A stretch of 64,000 nt of DNA from Burkholderia vietnamiensis LMG 10929 (GCF_000959445.1 NZ_CP009632.1:1178001-1242000), one strand, 5' to 3'; positions 34,505 to 44,114 are shown, counted from the stretch's first letter. Notes: generated by a model not told the origin, from the sequence alone. A program made the numbers and translations.

Positions 34505-35890
34505 ATGCGATACGTGCCATCGATGACTTCCGTTTCCGCGGCCGCTTCCGTTGCGGACGACGCGGCTTCCCGCGGCGATGAGCCGCACTGTCTGCCGCGC
34601 GTCGCGATCGCGGCCGCGGCCCTCGGCAATGCGACCGAATGGTTCGACTACGGCATTTACGCGTACGGGCTCGCCTATATTTCGGCCGCGCTGTTTCCGG
34701 GCAGCACGGCCAGCGCGACGCTGTTCGCGCTCGGCACGTTCGCGATCTCGTTCCTGATCCGTCCGCTCGGCGGCCTGTTCTGGGGCCCGCTCGGCGACCG
34801 CCTCGGCCGCAAGCGCGTGCTCGCGCTGACCGTCCTGACGATGTCGGGCGCCACGCTGCTGGTCGGCGTGCTGCCGACCTACGCGAGCGCCGGCTGGCTC
34901 GCGCCGGCCGCCCTGATCGTGCTGCGCATGGTGCAGGGCTTCTCGACCGGCGGCGAATACGGCGGCGCGGCGACCTTCATCGCCGAATACGCGCCCGACG
35001 CGCGACGCGGCCTGTGCGGCAGCTTCCTCGAGTTCGCGACGCTCGCCGGGTTTTCGCTCGGCGCGCTGCTGATGCTCGGCTTCGCGCTGCTGCTCGGCGA
35101 CACCGCGATGCACGCCTGGGGCTGGCGACTACCGTTCCTCGTCGCGGCGCCGCTCGGGCTGATCGGCTTCTACCTGCGCTCGCGCCTCGAGGAAACGCCG
35201 GTGTTCCGCGAGCTCGAAGAACAGGCGCAGCGGCGCGAGCAGAGCGCCGCGGCCGCCGCGCTGCCGCTCGGCCGGCTGCTGGTCCGCTATGCGAGGCCGC
35301 TGCTGCTGCTCGGCGGGCTCGTCGTGGCGCTGAACGTCGTCAACTACGTGCTGCTCGCGTACATGCCGACCTAAATGCACAAGGAACTCGGCGTCAGCGA
35401 AAACCTGTCGCTGTTGATTCCGCTGCTCGGCATGCTCGCGATGATGGTGCTGCTGCCGTTCGCCGGCTGGCTGTCGGATCGCGTCGGCCGCAAGACGATG
35501 TGGTGGATCTCGCTCGTCGGGTTGTTCGTCGCGGCCGTGCCGATGTTCGCGCTGATGACGCACGGCGTGCTCGGCGCATTCGTCGGCTTCGCGGTGCTCG
35601 GCCTGCTGTACGTGCCGCAGCTCGCGACCATTTCCGCGATGTTCCCGGCGATGTTTCCGACCCACGTGCGCTATGCGGGCATGGCGATCGCGTACAACGT
35701 GTCGACGTCGCTGTTCGGCGGCACCGCGCCGATCGTCAACGACTGGCTGATCGGCAAGACCGGCAACACGATGATCCCCGCCTACTACATGATGGCCGCG
35801 TGCGCGGTCGGGCTCGTCGCGCTGTCGGCGGTGATCGAGACGCGCGGCTGCTCGCTGCGCGGCGACGCGGTACCGGGGCAAGCACGTTGA
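34505..35890 (+). pseudogene. MHS family MFS transporter (ProP/KgtP-like), broken by an in-frame stop
   Basis: A single reading frame of 462 codons would encode a complete metabolite:H+ symporter: GNATEWFDYGIYAYGLAYIS, GPLGDRLGRKRVL, GFSTGGEYGGAATFIAEYAP and, in the second half, GWLSDRVGRKTMWW. One TAA (35372-35374) interrupts it after LLAYMPT, where relatives have Tyr (TAC) before the next conserved segment HKELGVSENL. The frame then continues to 35890 without shift. The first part alone (289 residues, about eight helices) would not make a working carrier. The ribosome-binding site GAGGA is intact. Either a recent nonsense mutation or a sequence error. Confidence 0.85.
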
Positions 35891-35914
35891 CGCGCGACCG
35901 AGCACGCAGCGCCT

Positions 35915-35930
35915 CCCATAAACGGTAACC
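35915..35930 (+). promoter_or_regulatory. Iteron-like site, distal
   Basis: CCCATAAACGGTAACC, 25 bases after the transporter pseudogene, matches the origin iteron consensus CCCATAAANGGCTACC except at two adjacent positions. It is about 20 kb from the array. Confidence 0.45.
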
Positions 35931-36176
35931 GTCGAATCGCCCGCCGCCCGGCACCGGACGGCGGGCGATCTGCGTTTCAGGTGCGGCGGATTGGCGATGT
36001 CGTCGCCGCGCGCGCATGATCGCGCGGCCGTCCGTTTCGATCTCGCATGCGCGGCCGTCGACACCGGTTGCTTGGCGAGGCTCCGAGGCGCCGGCGCTTT
36101 CGCGTGCGGCTCCTTAGGGTCTGTTTACATTCAACGAAATGTGTTTACATCTTGTCTTTTGCGCGAGCAGGCCAAG

Positions 36177-36685
36177 ATGATTCGAACGTTACTGAGCAAC
36201 GAGGTATGGGCACGAATCGAATCGGTGTTGCAGGGCAAGGAAGGCGATCCAGGGCGAACGGCGACCGACAATCGCTGGTTTATCGAAGGGGTTCTGTGGA
36301 TTGGCCGGACCGGTTGCCCGTGGCGCGATCTGCCGAAGGAATTCGGACGATGGCATACGGTGTACATGCGCTTCTCCCGGTGGCGTCGCAAAGGCGTGTG
36401 GGGGCGCGTTGCGCACGCAGTGTCCGACGAAGCGGAGATCAAACGCGTGCTGATCGACTCGACCATCGTGCGTGCGCACCAGCATTCGGCCGGGGCCCGA
36501 AAAAAAGCGGCCCGCAAGGGCTCGGGCGTTCGCGCGGTGGACTGACGACCAAGCTGCATCTGGCTGTCGATGAAGCCGGGCGCCCCCTGCGAATGATCGC
36601 CACCGAAGGACAGGTCTCGGATATTTCCCGTGCGCACGAATTGGTTGAGCATTTGCGCACAGGTGCTGTGATCGCCGACAAATGA
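36177..36685 (+). pseudogene. IS5-family transposase, 5' part with frameshift site
   Basis: The first frame (36177-36545) gives MIRTLLSNEVWARIESVLQG and the DDE region VLIDSTIVRAHQHSAGARKK. At a run of seven A (36500-36506) relatives slip by one base; the second frame then reads SGPQGLGRSRGGLTTKLHLA and on to TGAVIADK, where the IS110-family element enters. The slip site itself is normal for this family and is not damage. The remaining part of the gene lies at 38114-38290 with an internal deletion. Confidence 0.85.
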
Positions 36686-36811
36686 AATGAACGCGTCCCA
36701 CCCTGCGGCCGAGTGGGAGGAAACGGAAGGGTGTGGACCCTCACGGGCCAACGGCATCGATGTGCCTAGGTGGAAAATGCACGCATTTCCAAAGCAACCG
36801 GAGGATCCACG

Positions 36812-37831
36812 ATGGACAGTATTGCAGTCGGTGTAGACATCGCCAAGCACGTGTTCCAGGTTCATTACATCGATCAGGAAACGGGCGAAATCGTGAACAA
36901 GCCTATCAAGCGGGCCAAGTTTCTTGAGCACTTTGCCAACCGTGCCAGATGCCTGATCGGAATGGAAGCCTGCGGTGGAGCGCACCACTAGGCGAGGCAG
37001 TTGATCCAGATGGGCCACGAAGTCAGGTTGATGCCGGCGGAGTTCGTGAAGGCATTCAACATTCGGAACAAGAGCGATGCGGCCGATGCCAAGGCGATCT
37101 GGCTGGCGGTGCGGCAGCCCGGCAAGCCGGTGGCGGTGAAAACGGAAATGCAGCAGGCGATGTTGACGTTGCACCGGATGCGCGAGCAACTGGTGAAGTT
37201 CCGCACGATGCAGAGCAACGGACTGCGAGGGCTGCTGACGGAATACGGCGAGGTGATGAGCCGGGGCCGCGCGAAACTGGATGGCGAGATTCCGGCGGTG
37301 CTGGGGCGGCTTGCAGAGCGATTGCCAGTAGCGTTGATCGCCACGTTGCGCGAGCACTGGAACGAGCTGGCGAGGCTGGACGGACAGATTGCCGAGATCG
37401 AGCGACGCATGCGTGCGTGGCAGAAGGAGAACCGGGCTGTGAAGGCGATCAGCGAGATTCCCGGTGTCGGCCTTCTGACGGCGACGGCAGCGGTGGCGAT
37501 GATGGGTGACGCAAAGGCATTCAGATCAGGTCGAGAGTTTGCGGCATGGGCGGGACTGGTGCCGGAGCAGACGGGCTCAGGTGGCAAGGTGAATCTGCAC
37601 GGTATCAGCAAGCGCGGCGACACGTATTTGCGCACGCTGCTGATTCACGGTGCACGCAGCGTTCTGACACACGCGAAAGATCCTGGCCCCTGGGTCGAGC
37701 AGATGAAGAAGCGGCGACCAATGAACGTAATCGTCGTCGCGTTGGCCAACAAGATGGCAAGAACGATCTGGGCCGTGCTGGCTCACGATCGGCAGTATCA
37801 GAAAGGCTACGTGAGTGTGAGACCCGTTTGA
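36812..37831 (+). pseudogene. IS110-family transposase with an in-frame TAG
   Basis: A 340-codon frame: DEDD-type N-terminal domain (GVDIAKHVFQVHYIDQETGE, NKSDAADAKAIWLAV) and C-terminal transposase_20 domain (ISEIPGVGLLTATAAVAMMG, GREFAAWAGLVPEQTGSGGK). Codon 60 is TAG (36989-36991) in GGAHH-stop-ARQLIQMGHEV, where relatives have Trp (TGG). The rest is uninterrupted, so one base change inactivated it. GGAGG stands ten bases before the ATG. The element could still be mobilised by an intact copy elsewhere. Confidence 0.88.
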
Positions 37832-38095
37832 ACAGGCCAACACCGGGTTGAAGATAAACGTTTAACACAGGGTGAACGTCGAAAGGTTGCGCAGCAATCG
37901 AGTGCGATGACAAGCCAGGTAGGACCGGGACTCGCTAAACCTGTATAGCCTGATGAGCTTCGAGCTCGCCGGACAAATGAGGTGCGAGTCAGCGAATTTC
38001 ATAGGGGCCTGCAGCAGTTGTACCGGCTGCAACAAGGCCGGATATAAAGCTGCAGCCCATCCTGTCAGTCTGAACCCACGAAAACTGTTGCAAAC
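37832..38095 (+). other. Non-coding right end of the IS110-family element, possible bridge/seek RNA locus
   Basis: 264 bases between the transposase stop and the right inverted repeat carry no gene. In IS1111-group elements the guide RNA that pairs with donor and target DNA is encoded on this side. Short internal complementarities are visible (for example cctgcagcagttgtaccggctgc around 38010-38032). The RNA assignment is from family knowledge; I did not fold it. Confidence 0.5.
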
Positions 38096-38296
38096 GGGAC
38101 GCGTTCATATAAAGGCTATGACTCGGATGCCTTCGTGAACACCATCCGCGCTGCACATGCGAAGGCCGTTATTCCACCGCGCTCGAATCGAAAGACCAAG
38201 CGGCTCCACTCGTTACGACAAGCTCGCAGGCAACTATCTCGCCTTCGCGGTGCTTACCTGCGCCTTTGGGCCGCTGGTGAGAATGTGAACAGGACC

Positions 38297-38599
38297 TAGT
38301 GCAATTGCGTGCGGTGTGACGCGGGTGTCGCGTGCCGCGCGCGACATCGCGCATGGCGCGTGCCCGGTGTACTGCACCGCTATGGCGCACGTCGACACCA
38401 ACGGTACGACTAATCGATCGGTCGGGCGATGCGGCACCGCACCACCCGCTTGTCACCGGCTCGCGAATCGGAGCTTCGTCGGTCGGCGCACCGCGGCTTT
38501 GGACGGCCGTTGCGCGGCCGATGCACAGAAGCTGCAAGACATCCGCATGACAAAAACGGTAGTTTGCTATCGAATTACTTTGCCCCTATCATCTCGTGC
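38297..38599. other. Intergenic, 303 bp, upstream of the efflux operon
   Basis: Starts right after the IS5 remnant. It holds no gene; its last 45 bases contain the AT-rich promoter area and the probable MarR operator. Confidence 0.6.
38559..38578. promoter_or_regulatory. Probable MarR operator
   Basis: GTAGTTTGCTATCGAATTAC is an imperfect 20-bp palindrome (GTA..TT.G / C.AA..TAC), 22 bases before the MarR start codon, in an AT-rich stretch (caaaaacggtagtttgctat). Its position suits autorepression together with control of the whole operon. Confidence 0.55.
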
Positions 38600-39079
38600 A
38601 TGACGAATCTGCCCGATCTCCGCCTCGCCGTCAGCAGCCTGCTGGTGCTCAGCGCGCGCAAGTGGCGCCGCACCAGCGACGCGGTGCTGACCGCATACAA
38701 CGTGTCCGAGGCCTGCGCCACGCCGCTGCTGATCGCCGGGCGCCTGGGCGAAGGCGTGCGCCAGGGCACGCTGGCCGAACACGTCGGCATCGAAGGGCCG
38801 TCGCTCGTGCGGCTGCTCGACCAGCTGTGCGCGGCCGGTCTCGCGCGCCGCGACGAGGACCCGTACGATCGTCGCGCGAAAACGATCTCGCTGACGGCCG
38901 CCGGCCGCTCGGTCACCGCGAAGATGGAAGAAGACCTGCGCGTGCTGCGCGCGCAGGTGCTCAAGGGCGTGTCGCGCGCCGACCTCGAGGCGACGCTGCG
39001 CGTGCTGAATGCGTTCAACGCCGCCGACGTGCCGAACCCGGCCCCGGGCACGCCGCAATCCGCCAGTTCCGCGTCATGA
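38600..39079 (+). CDS. MarR family transcriptional regulator
   Basis: A 159-residue regulator. The winged helix (about 40-105) shows GTLAEHVGIEGPSLVRLLDQ followed by LCAAGLARRDEDPYDRRAKT, with the DxRxxxxxLT pattern of MarR wings. It is the first gene of a five-gene operon and its stop overlaps the start of the pump gene (ATGA). Family members release DNA when they bind an aromatic acid, which matches the pump type encoded downstream. Confidence 0.92.
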   Translation: MTNLPDLRLAVSSLLVLSARKWRRTSDAVLTAYNVSEACATPLLIAGRLGEGVRQGTLAEHVGIEGPSLVRLLDQLCAAGLARRDEDPYDRRAKTISLTAAGRSVTAKMEEDLRVLRAQVLKGVSRADLEATLRVLNAFNAADVPNPAPGTPQSASSAS

Positions 39080-41220
39080 CCTTTCCGAGCCTTCGCGACT
39101 GGCTGTTCTCGGGCAAGACGTTCGCCGCGTCGATGCTCGCGCTGTACCTCGGCCTGTATTTTCAGCTGCCGCGTCCGTACTGGGCGATGGCGAGCGTCTA
39201 CATCGTGTCGAACCCGTTCGTCGGCGCGACGCGTTCCAAGGCGCTGTATCGCGCGCTCGGCACCGCGCTCGGCGCAGCCGCCGCGATCCTGTTCGTGCCG
39301 CCATTCGTCGAGACGCCGATCCTGTTCAGCATCATCGTCGCGACGTGGTGCGGCACGCTGCTCTACCTCGCGATCTCGGACCGCACCGCGCGCAGCTACG
39401 TGTTCATGCTGGCCGGTTACACGATGCCGCTCATCGCGCTGCCGACGGTGGCCGATCCGTCGACGATCTTCGACGTCGCGATCGCCCGCACCGAGGAGAT
39501 CGTCCTCGGCATCGTGTGCGCGAGCGTGGTCGGCAGCACCGTGTTCCCGAACCGGCTCGCGCCGACGCTGATCGAACGCACCGATGCATGGTTCAAGGAT
39601 GCCGCGTTCTACGGGCGCGAGACGTTGTCCGGGCATCTCGCGGGCAAGGCGCTGTCCGCGTGCCGCCAGCGCCTCGCCGCCACCATCACCGGCCTCGAGT
39701 TTCTGCTGAGCCAGCTGAGCTACGACCACGCGCATCCGCGCGTGCTCGAGCGCGCGCAGGCGCTCGCGGGCCGGATGCAGCTGTTCCTGCCGCTGATGTC
39801 GTCGCTGGCCGACCCGCTCGTCGCGCTGATGCGCGAACTGAAAGTGCGCCCGCCCGGGCTCGACGCGCTGCTCGCCGACGCCGCGAAGTGGTTCGATGCG
39901 CCGCTGCCGGCCGTGAAGGCCGACACCGGCGGCGAGATGGCGCACGATCCGGCCGCGGACGACCTGCGCGCGCGCATCGCGGCGCTGCAGCCGCCCGACA
40001 GCGCACTCGCGAGCTGGGACGGCGCGCTGCTGTCGAACGCGCTGTGGCGTCTGCGTCAGGTCATCGACATCTGGCAGGACTGCCGCTCGCTGCGCGCGCT
40101 GATCGCGAACGAGTCGGGCATCTGGCAGCCGCGTTTCAGGCACTGGCGGCTCGGCGGCACCGAGCGTTTCTTCGATCGCGGGATGATGCTGTTCTCGACG
40201 CTGACCGTGGCCGGCGCGATCGTGTTCGCGTGCTGGCTGTGGATCGCGTCGGGCTGGCACGACGGCGCCGGCGCGGTCACGCTGGCCGCCGTCGCGTGCA
40301 GCTTCTTCGCCGCGCTCGACGAGCCCGCACCGCTCGTGTTCAAGTTCTTCCTCGCGACCGCCGCGAGCGTCGTGTTCGCGGGCCTGTACCTGTTCGCCGT
40401 GCTGCCGCACGTGCACGACTTCGCGATGCTCGTGCTGATGTTCGCCGGCCCGTTCATCCTGATCGGCACGCTGCTGCCGCGCCCGCAGTTCAACATGGTG
40501 ACGATGCTCGTCGCCGTCAACACGGCGACCTTCATCAGCATCCAGAGCGCGTACGACGCCGACTTCTTCGTGTTCCTGAACAGCAACCTCGCCGGTGTCG
40601 CCGGGTTGCTGTTCGCGTATCTGTGGACGCGCGCGACGCGGCCGTTCGGCGCCGAACTCGCCGTGCGACGGCTGCTGCGCTCGGGCTGGGAGGACGTCGC
40701 GCGCTCCGCGTCGACGCAGCCGCTCGACGACCAGCGCAACCATGCGTCGCGGATGCTCGATCGCGTCACGCAATTGCTGCCGCGGCTCGGCGCGTCGGAC
40801 GATCATCGTCATCCGTCGATCGAGAGCTTCCGCGACCTGCGCATCGCGCTGAACGCGCTCGACCTGCGCCGCGCGCGCCGCAGACTGTCGGGCGACGTGC
40901 CCGATGCGATCGACCGCGTGCTGGCCGGCGTCACCGATCACTACGCGCACTGCGCGGCCGCCAACGCACGGCAGCCGGCGCCGCCCGCGCTGCTCGCGTC
41001 GATCGACGATGCGCTGCGGCGCGTGGCGGGCCGCACCCGGCCGCACGCCGCGTCGGCCGGCGCGGCGGAGGCCGGCGCGACGCCTGCGGCACCGACGTCG
41101 CGCGCCGCGCACCGGCGCTTGCGCAATACGCTGCACGCGCTCGTCGGGCTGCGGCTGTCGCTGTACCCGGCCGCGGCCGCGCAGCCGCCGCAGGCCACGG
41201 CGGACGGAGCACGCGCATGA
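39076..41220 (+). CDS. FUSC family efflux pump, AaeB-like (aromatic carboxylic acid efflux)
   Basis: A 714-residue inner membrane protein with two sets of about five hydrophobic helices, each followed by a cytoplasmic domain: one set at about 15-165 (YWAMASVYIVSNPFVGATRS is the FUSC signature), the other at about 370-520. The central and C-terminal regions are hydrophilic. It resembles E. coli AaeB, which exports p-hydroxybenzoic and related acids. It is translationally coupled to the MarR gene and followed by the adaptor and outer-membrane genes, so the operon encodes a complete tripartite exporter. Confidence 0.9.
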   Translation: MTFPSLRDWLFSGKTFAASMLALYLGLYFQLPRPYWAMASVYIVSNPFVGATRSKALYRALGTALGAAAAILFVPPFVETPILFSIIVATWCGTLLYLAISDRTARSYVFMLAGYTMPLIALPTVADPSTIFDVAIARTEEIVLGIVCASVVGSTVFPNRLAPTLIERTDAWFKDAAFYGRETLSGHLAGKALSACRQRLAATITGLEFLLSQLSYDHAHPRVLERAQALAGRMQLFLPLMSSLADPLVALMRELKVRPPGLDALLADAAKWFDAPLPAVKADTGGEMAHDPAADDLRARIAALQPPDSALASWDGALLSNALWRLRQVIDIWQDCRSLRALIANESGIWQPRFRHWRLGGTERFFDRGMMLFSTLTVAGAIVFACWLWIASGWHDGAGAVTLAAVACSFFAALDEPAPLVFKFFLATAASVVFAGLYLFAVLPHVHDFAMLVLMFAGPFILIGTLLPRPQFNMVTMLVAVNTATFISIQSAYDADFFVFLNSNLAGVAGLLFAYLWTRATRPFGAELAVRRLLRSGWEDVARSASTQPLDDQRNHASRMLDRVTQLLPRLGASDDHRHPSIESFRDLRIALNALDLRRARRRLSGDVPDAIDRVLAGVTDHYAHCAAANARQPAPPALLASIDDALRRVAGRTRPHAASAGAAEAGATPAAPTSRAAHRRLRNTLHALVGLRLSLYPAAAAQPPQATADGARA

Positions 41221-41254
41221 TCCGGCTTTCCCACCCGTCCTTCCGAGCGCGACC

Positions 41255-41467
41255 ATGATCGGCGAAATCGACATCTTCGGCGTATTCGTGCCGGCTCCCC
41301 TCGTGCTGATGCTGATCGCGTATCTGATCAACATCGTCGTGCGCGCGCTGCTCGAGCGCGTCGGCTTCTACCGCCTCGTCTGGCACCGTTCGATCTTCGA
41401 TCTCGGCATCTACGTGTTCGTGCTTGCCGCCGTCGTGGTCGTGTCTCACCATCTCGTGGCTAGCTAA
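41255..41467 (+). CDS. DUF1656 small membrane protein, AaeX-like
   Basis: A 70-residue protein with two hydrophobic helices: MIGEIDIFGVFVPAPLVLML is the DUF1656 signature and IFDLGIYVFVLAAVVVVSHH the second helix. It lies 34 bases after the pump gene and three bases before the adaptor gene. In E. coli the counterpart aaeX occupies the same place in the aae operon; its function is unknown, perhaps an assembly or regulatory subunit. Confidence 0.9.
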   Translation: MIGEIDIFGVFVPAPLVLMLIAYLINIVVRALLERVGFYRLVWHRSIFDLGIYVFVLAAVVVVSHHLVAS

Positions 41468-41469
41468 TC

Positions 41470-42408
41470 GTGAAAAAAACCTGGTACTCGGCAGGACAGA
41501 TCCTGCTCACGCTGATCGTCGTCGTCGTGGCCGCCCTCGTGTTGTGGCGCATCATCAATTACTACATGTTCTCGCCGTGGACCCGCGACGGGCACGTGCG
41601 CGCCGACGTGATCCAGGTCGCGCCGGACGTGGCCGGCCTCATCACGTCGGTGCAGGTCGCCGACAACCAGGAGGTCAAGCGCGGCCAGGTGCTGTTCGTG
41701 ATCGATCAGGCGCGCTACACGCTCGCGCAACGCCTCGCCGAAGCGACCCTCGCGCAGCGCCGCGCGACGCTCGCCCAGGCGAAGCGCGAATATGCGCGCA
41801 ACCTGCAGCTCGGCAATCTGGTGGCGAGCGAACAGGTCGAGGAAAGCCGCACGCGCGTCGAGCAGGGCGAAGCCGCCGTCGCCGATGCGCAGGTGTCGCT
41901 CGACACCGCGAAACTGAATCTCCAGCGCACCACGATCGTGAGCCCGGTCGACGGCTATCTGAACGATCGCGCGCCGCGCACCGGCGAATACGTGGCGGCC
42001 GGCCGTGCGGTGCTGTCGGTCGTCGATCGCAACTCGTTCCGCGTGGACGGCTATTTCGAGGAAACCAAGCTGCGCGGCATCCATATCGGCGAGCCGGTCG
42101 ACATCGTCGTGATGGGCGAGCCGCATCCGCTGCGCGGCCACGTGCAGAGCATCGTCGCCGCGATCGAGGATCGCGACCGCACGCAGGGCGCGAACCTGCT
42201 GCCGAACGTGAACCCGGCATTCAGCTGGGTGCGGCTCGCGCAGCGCGTGCCGGTGCGCGTCGTGCTCGACGAGGTGCCGGACGATTTCCGGATGATCGCC
42301 GGCCGCACCGCGACCGTCGCGGTGCGCTCGCATGACGCGCGCCGTGACGACAAGACGCGGCCGGCATCGGCGCCCGCCGCGGCCAGCGCGACTGGAGCAT
42401 CGCAATGA
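41470..42408 (+). CDS. HlyD/EmrA-type periplasmic adaptor of the FUSC pump, AaeA-like
   Basis: A 312-residue membrane fusion protein starting at GTG (41470). One N-terminal hydrophobic helix (ILLTLIVVVVAALVLWRIIN) anchors it. Then come the biotinyl-lipoyl half motifs (DVAGLITSVQVADNQEVKRG ... TIVSPVDGYLNDRAPRTGEY), with a coiled-coil hairpin between them (about 95-150, LAEATLAQRRATLAQAKREY). It links the inner membrane pump to the outer membrane factor. Its end overlaps the start of the next gene by four bases. Confidence 0.92.
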   Translation: MKKTWYSAGQILLTLIVVVVAALVLWRIINYYMFSPWTRDGHVRADVIQVAPDVAGLITSVQVADNQEVKRGQVLFVIDQARYTLAQRLAEATLAQRRATLAQAKREYARNLQLGNLVASEQVEESRTRVEQGEAAVADAQVSLDTAKLNLQRTTIVSPVDGYLNDRAPRTGEYVAAGRAVLSVVDRNSFRVDGYFEETKLRGIHIGEPVDIVVMGEPHPLRGHVQSIVAAIEDRDRTQGANLLPNVNPAFSWVRLAQRVPVRVVLDEVPDDFRMIAGRTATVAVRSHDARRDDKTRPASAPAAASATGASQ

Positions 42409-43916
42409 AGCGGCATGGGCTGCGCCTCGCGGCGGCGCTCGCGCCGCTCGCGCTCGCACTCGGCGCGTGCAAGTCGGTCGGCCCCGATTACGCGCTGCCG
42501 CAGCACGCATACGTGAATGCGCCGCTCGCGAACCATGCGCTCGACGATGCGGACGGCGCGCTCGTCTCGCGCGATGCGGTGCCCGGCAACTGGTGGCAGC
42601 TGTACGACGATCCGGTGCTGAATGCGCTGGTGCAGAGCGCGCTGAAATCGAACACCGACCTGCGCGTCGCTGCAGCGAACCTCGCGCGCTCGCGCGCGGC
42701 GCTGGAGGTCGCCAACGAACAGGGCGGCTTCTCGGGCCACGCCGAAGCCGGCGTGCAACGCGCGCAGGAATCGGCCGAACAGTATCTGCTCGAGAACAAG
42801 CTGCCGGTCGTCAACGAAGGCGCGGTCGGCATCAACGTGTCGTACGAGCTCGATCTGTTCGGCAAGCTGCGGCGTGGCGTCGAGGCCGCGCACGCGGACA
42901 GCGACGCGGTGCAGGCGGCGGCCGACCTCGCGCGCATCACCGTCGTCGCGGATGTGGTGCGGGCGTACGTCGAGTCGTGCTCCGCCGGCGACGAACTCGC
43001 GATCGCGAAGCAGTCGCTCGCGCTGCAGCAGCAGCGTGTGAAGCTGTCGCAGCGGCTGCGCGACGCGGGACGCGGCAATCAGACCGACGTGACGCGCGGC
43101 GTCACGCAGGTACGCACGCTGTCGGCCGACATCCCGCGCTTCGAAGGCCGGCGCAAGATCGCGCAATACCAGCTCGCCGCCTTGCTCGCGCGAGCGCCCG
43201 CAGATCTGCCGAAGGCCGTCGCCGAATGCGAGCGGCTGCCGCAGCTGCGCCAACCGATCCCGATCGGCGACGGCGCCGCGCTGCTGCGCCGCCGTCCCGA
43301 CGTTCGCGAAGCCGAGCGCCAGCTCGCGGCTGCCACGGCCCGCATCGGCGTGGCAACCGCCGCGCTGTATCCGTCGGTGAGCATCGGGTTATCCGCGGGT
43401 TCGGTCGGCGTCGCCGCCGATCTGTTCTCGTCGACCACCAACCGCTGGTCGTTCGGGCCGCTGATCAGCTGGGCGTTCCCGATCAACGGCCAGCGTGCGC
43501 GCGTGCGCGAAGCCGAAGCGGCGACCGGCGGCGCGCTCGCGCACTTCGACGGCGTCGTGCTGAACGCGCTGCGCGAAACGCAGTCGAGCCTCGCGACCTA
43601 TGCGGCCGACGTGCAGCGCACCGACGCGCTGCGCACGGCCTACGAATCGGCGCGAAGTTCCGCCGACGAAACGCACCGGCTCTATATGGCCGGGCGCGAG
43701 TCGTTCATTTCGGATCTGGATGCGACGCGCACGTTGACGAGCGTGCGCGCGCAGGTCGCGGCGGCTGAGGGGCAGGTTGCGGCGGATCAGGTCAGGTTGT
43801 TCCTCGCGCTCGGCGGGGGGTGGGAGGGCGATGGGGAGGTGGTGGCGGGCGTGGCGGCGGGTTCGGCACCAGCATCGGCGGCGGCTAAGTCGGCGGCATC
43901 GGCAATGGGTCGGTAA
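42405..43916 (+). CDS. Outer membrane efflux lipoprotein, NodT/OprM family
   Basis: A 503-residue TolC-like outer membrane factor. The lipobox LALGAC (Cys21) follows a short signal peptide, so the protein is lipid-anchored. CKSVGPDYALP and NWWQLYDDPVLNALVQSALK are the family's N-terminal pattern, and two OEP repeats follow (about 65-260 and 275-470). The last 25 residues are Ala/Ser/Gly-rich (GVAAGSAPASAAAKSAASAM). It closes the efflux operon, providing the exit duct. Confidence 0.93.
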   Translation: MKRHGLRLAAALAPLALALGACKSVGPDYALPQHAYVNAPLANHALDDADGALVSRDAVPGNWWQLYDDPVLNALVQSALKSNTDLRVAAANLARSRAALEVANEQGGFSGHAEAGVQRAQESAEQYLLENKLPVVNEGAVGINVSYELDLFGKLRRGVEAAHADSDAVQAAADLARITVVADVVRAYVESCSAGDELAIAKQSLALQQQRVKLSQRLRDAGRGNQTDVTRGVTQVRTLSADIPRFEGRRKIAQYQLAALLARAPADLPKAVAECERLPQLRQPIPIGDGAALLRRRPDVREAERQLAAATARIGVATAALYPSVSIGLSAGSVGVAADLFSSTTNRWSFGPLISWAFPINGQRARVREAEAATGGALAHFDGVVLNALRETQSSLATYAADVQRTDALRTAYESARSSADETHRLYMAGRESFISDLDATRTLTSVRAQVAAAEGQVAADQVRLFLALGGGWEGDGEVVAGVAAGSAPASAAAKSAASAMGR

Positions 43917-44114
43917 GTTTCCGTGTGGCGACAAAGCGCGACGAGCGTGTCGCGTCTACTACCGCCCCGCGGTCGCGGTTGCGTTCACGCGCAATCGCCG
44001 TTGCGGAGAAGACCGCGCCGACATCGCGCCGCACCCGCATTCCCGATAAACTCGTCTGCGGTTTTCGTCCTTCGCTCGCCGCGCGTCGCGCGGCTCACTT
44101 CCCGGAGAGTCCTC

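Larger units (their letters stand above)
36683..38113 (+). mobile_element. IS110-family (IS1111 group) element nested in the IS5 remnant
   Basis: About 1.43 kb. Subterminal 13-bp inverted repeats ATGAACGCGTCCC (36687-36699) and GGGACGCGTTCAT (38096-38108) lie a few bases inside the ends, which is typical of the IS1111 group. Flanks join cleanly as gccgacaaa / ggctatgac, restoring the IS5 transposase frame; AAA is present on both sides, so the exact ends are uncertain by three bases. No other target duplication is seen, as expected for IS110 elements. Confidence 0.85.
36117..38296 (+). mobile_element. IS5-family (IS427-like) element, remnant, interrupted by an IS110-family element
   Basis: Left end GGGTCTGTTTACATT (36117) and right end, read inward, GGTCCTGTTCACATT form imperfect terminal inverted repeats. 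The transposase gene begins at 36177, is cut after the codons for IADK at 36682, and resumes at 38114 with GYDSDAFVNTIRAAHAKAVI. Without the insert the element is only about 0.75 kb. Near 38205 the protein jumps from PPRSNRKTKR straight to TRYDKLAGNYLAF, so the segment that normally carries the catalytic Glu (ERFFNRLKH in relatives) is deleted. The copy cannot move by itself. Confidence 0.88.
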
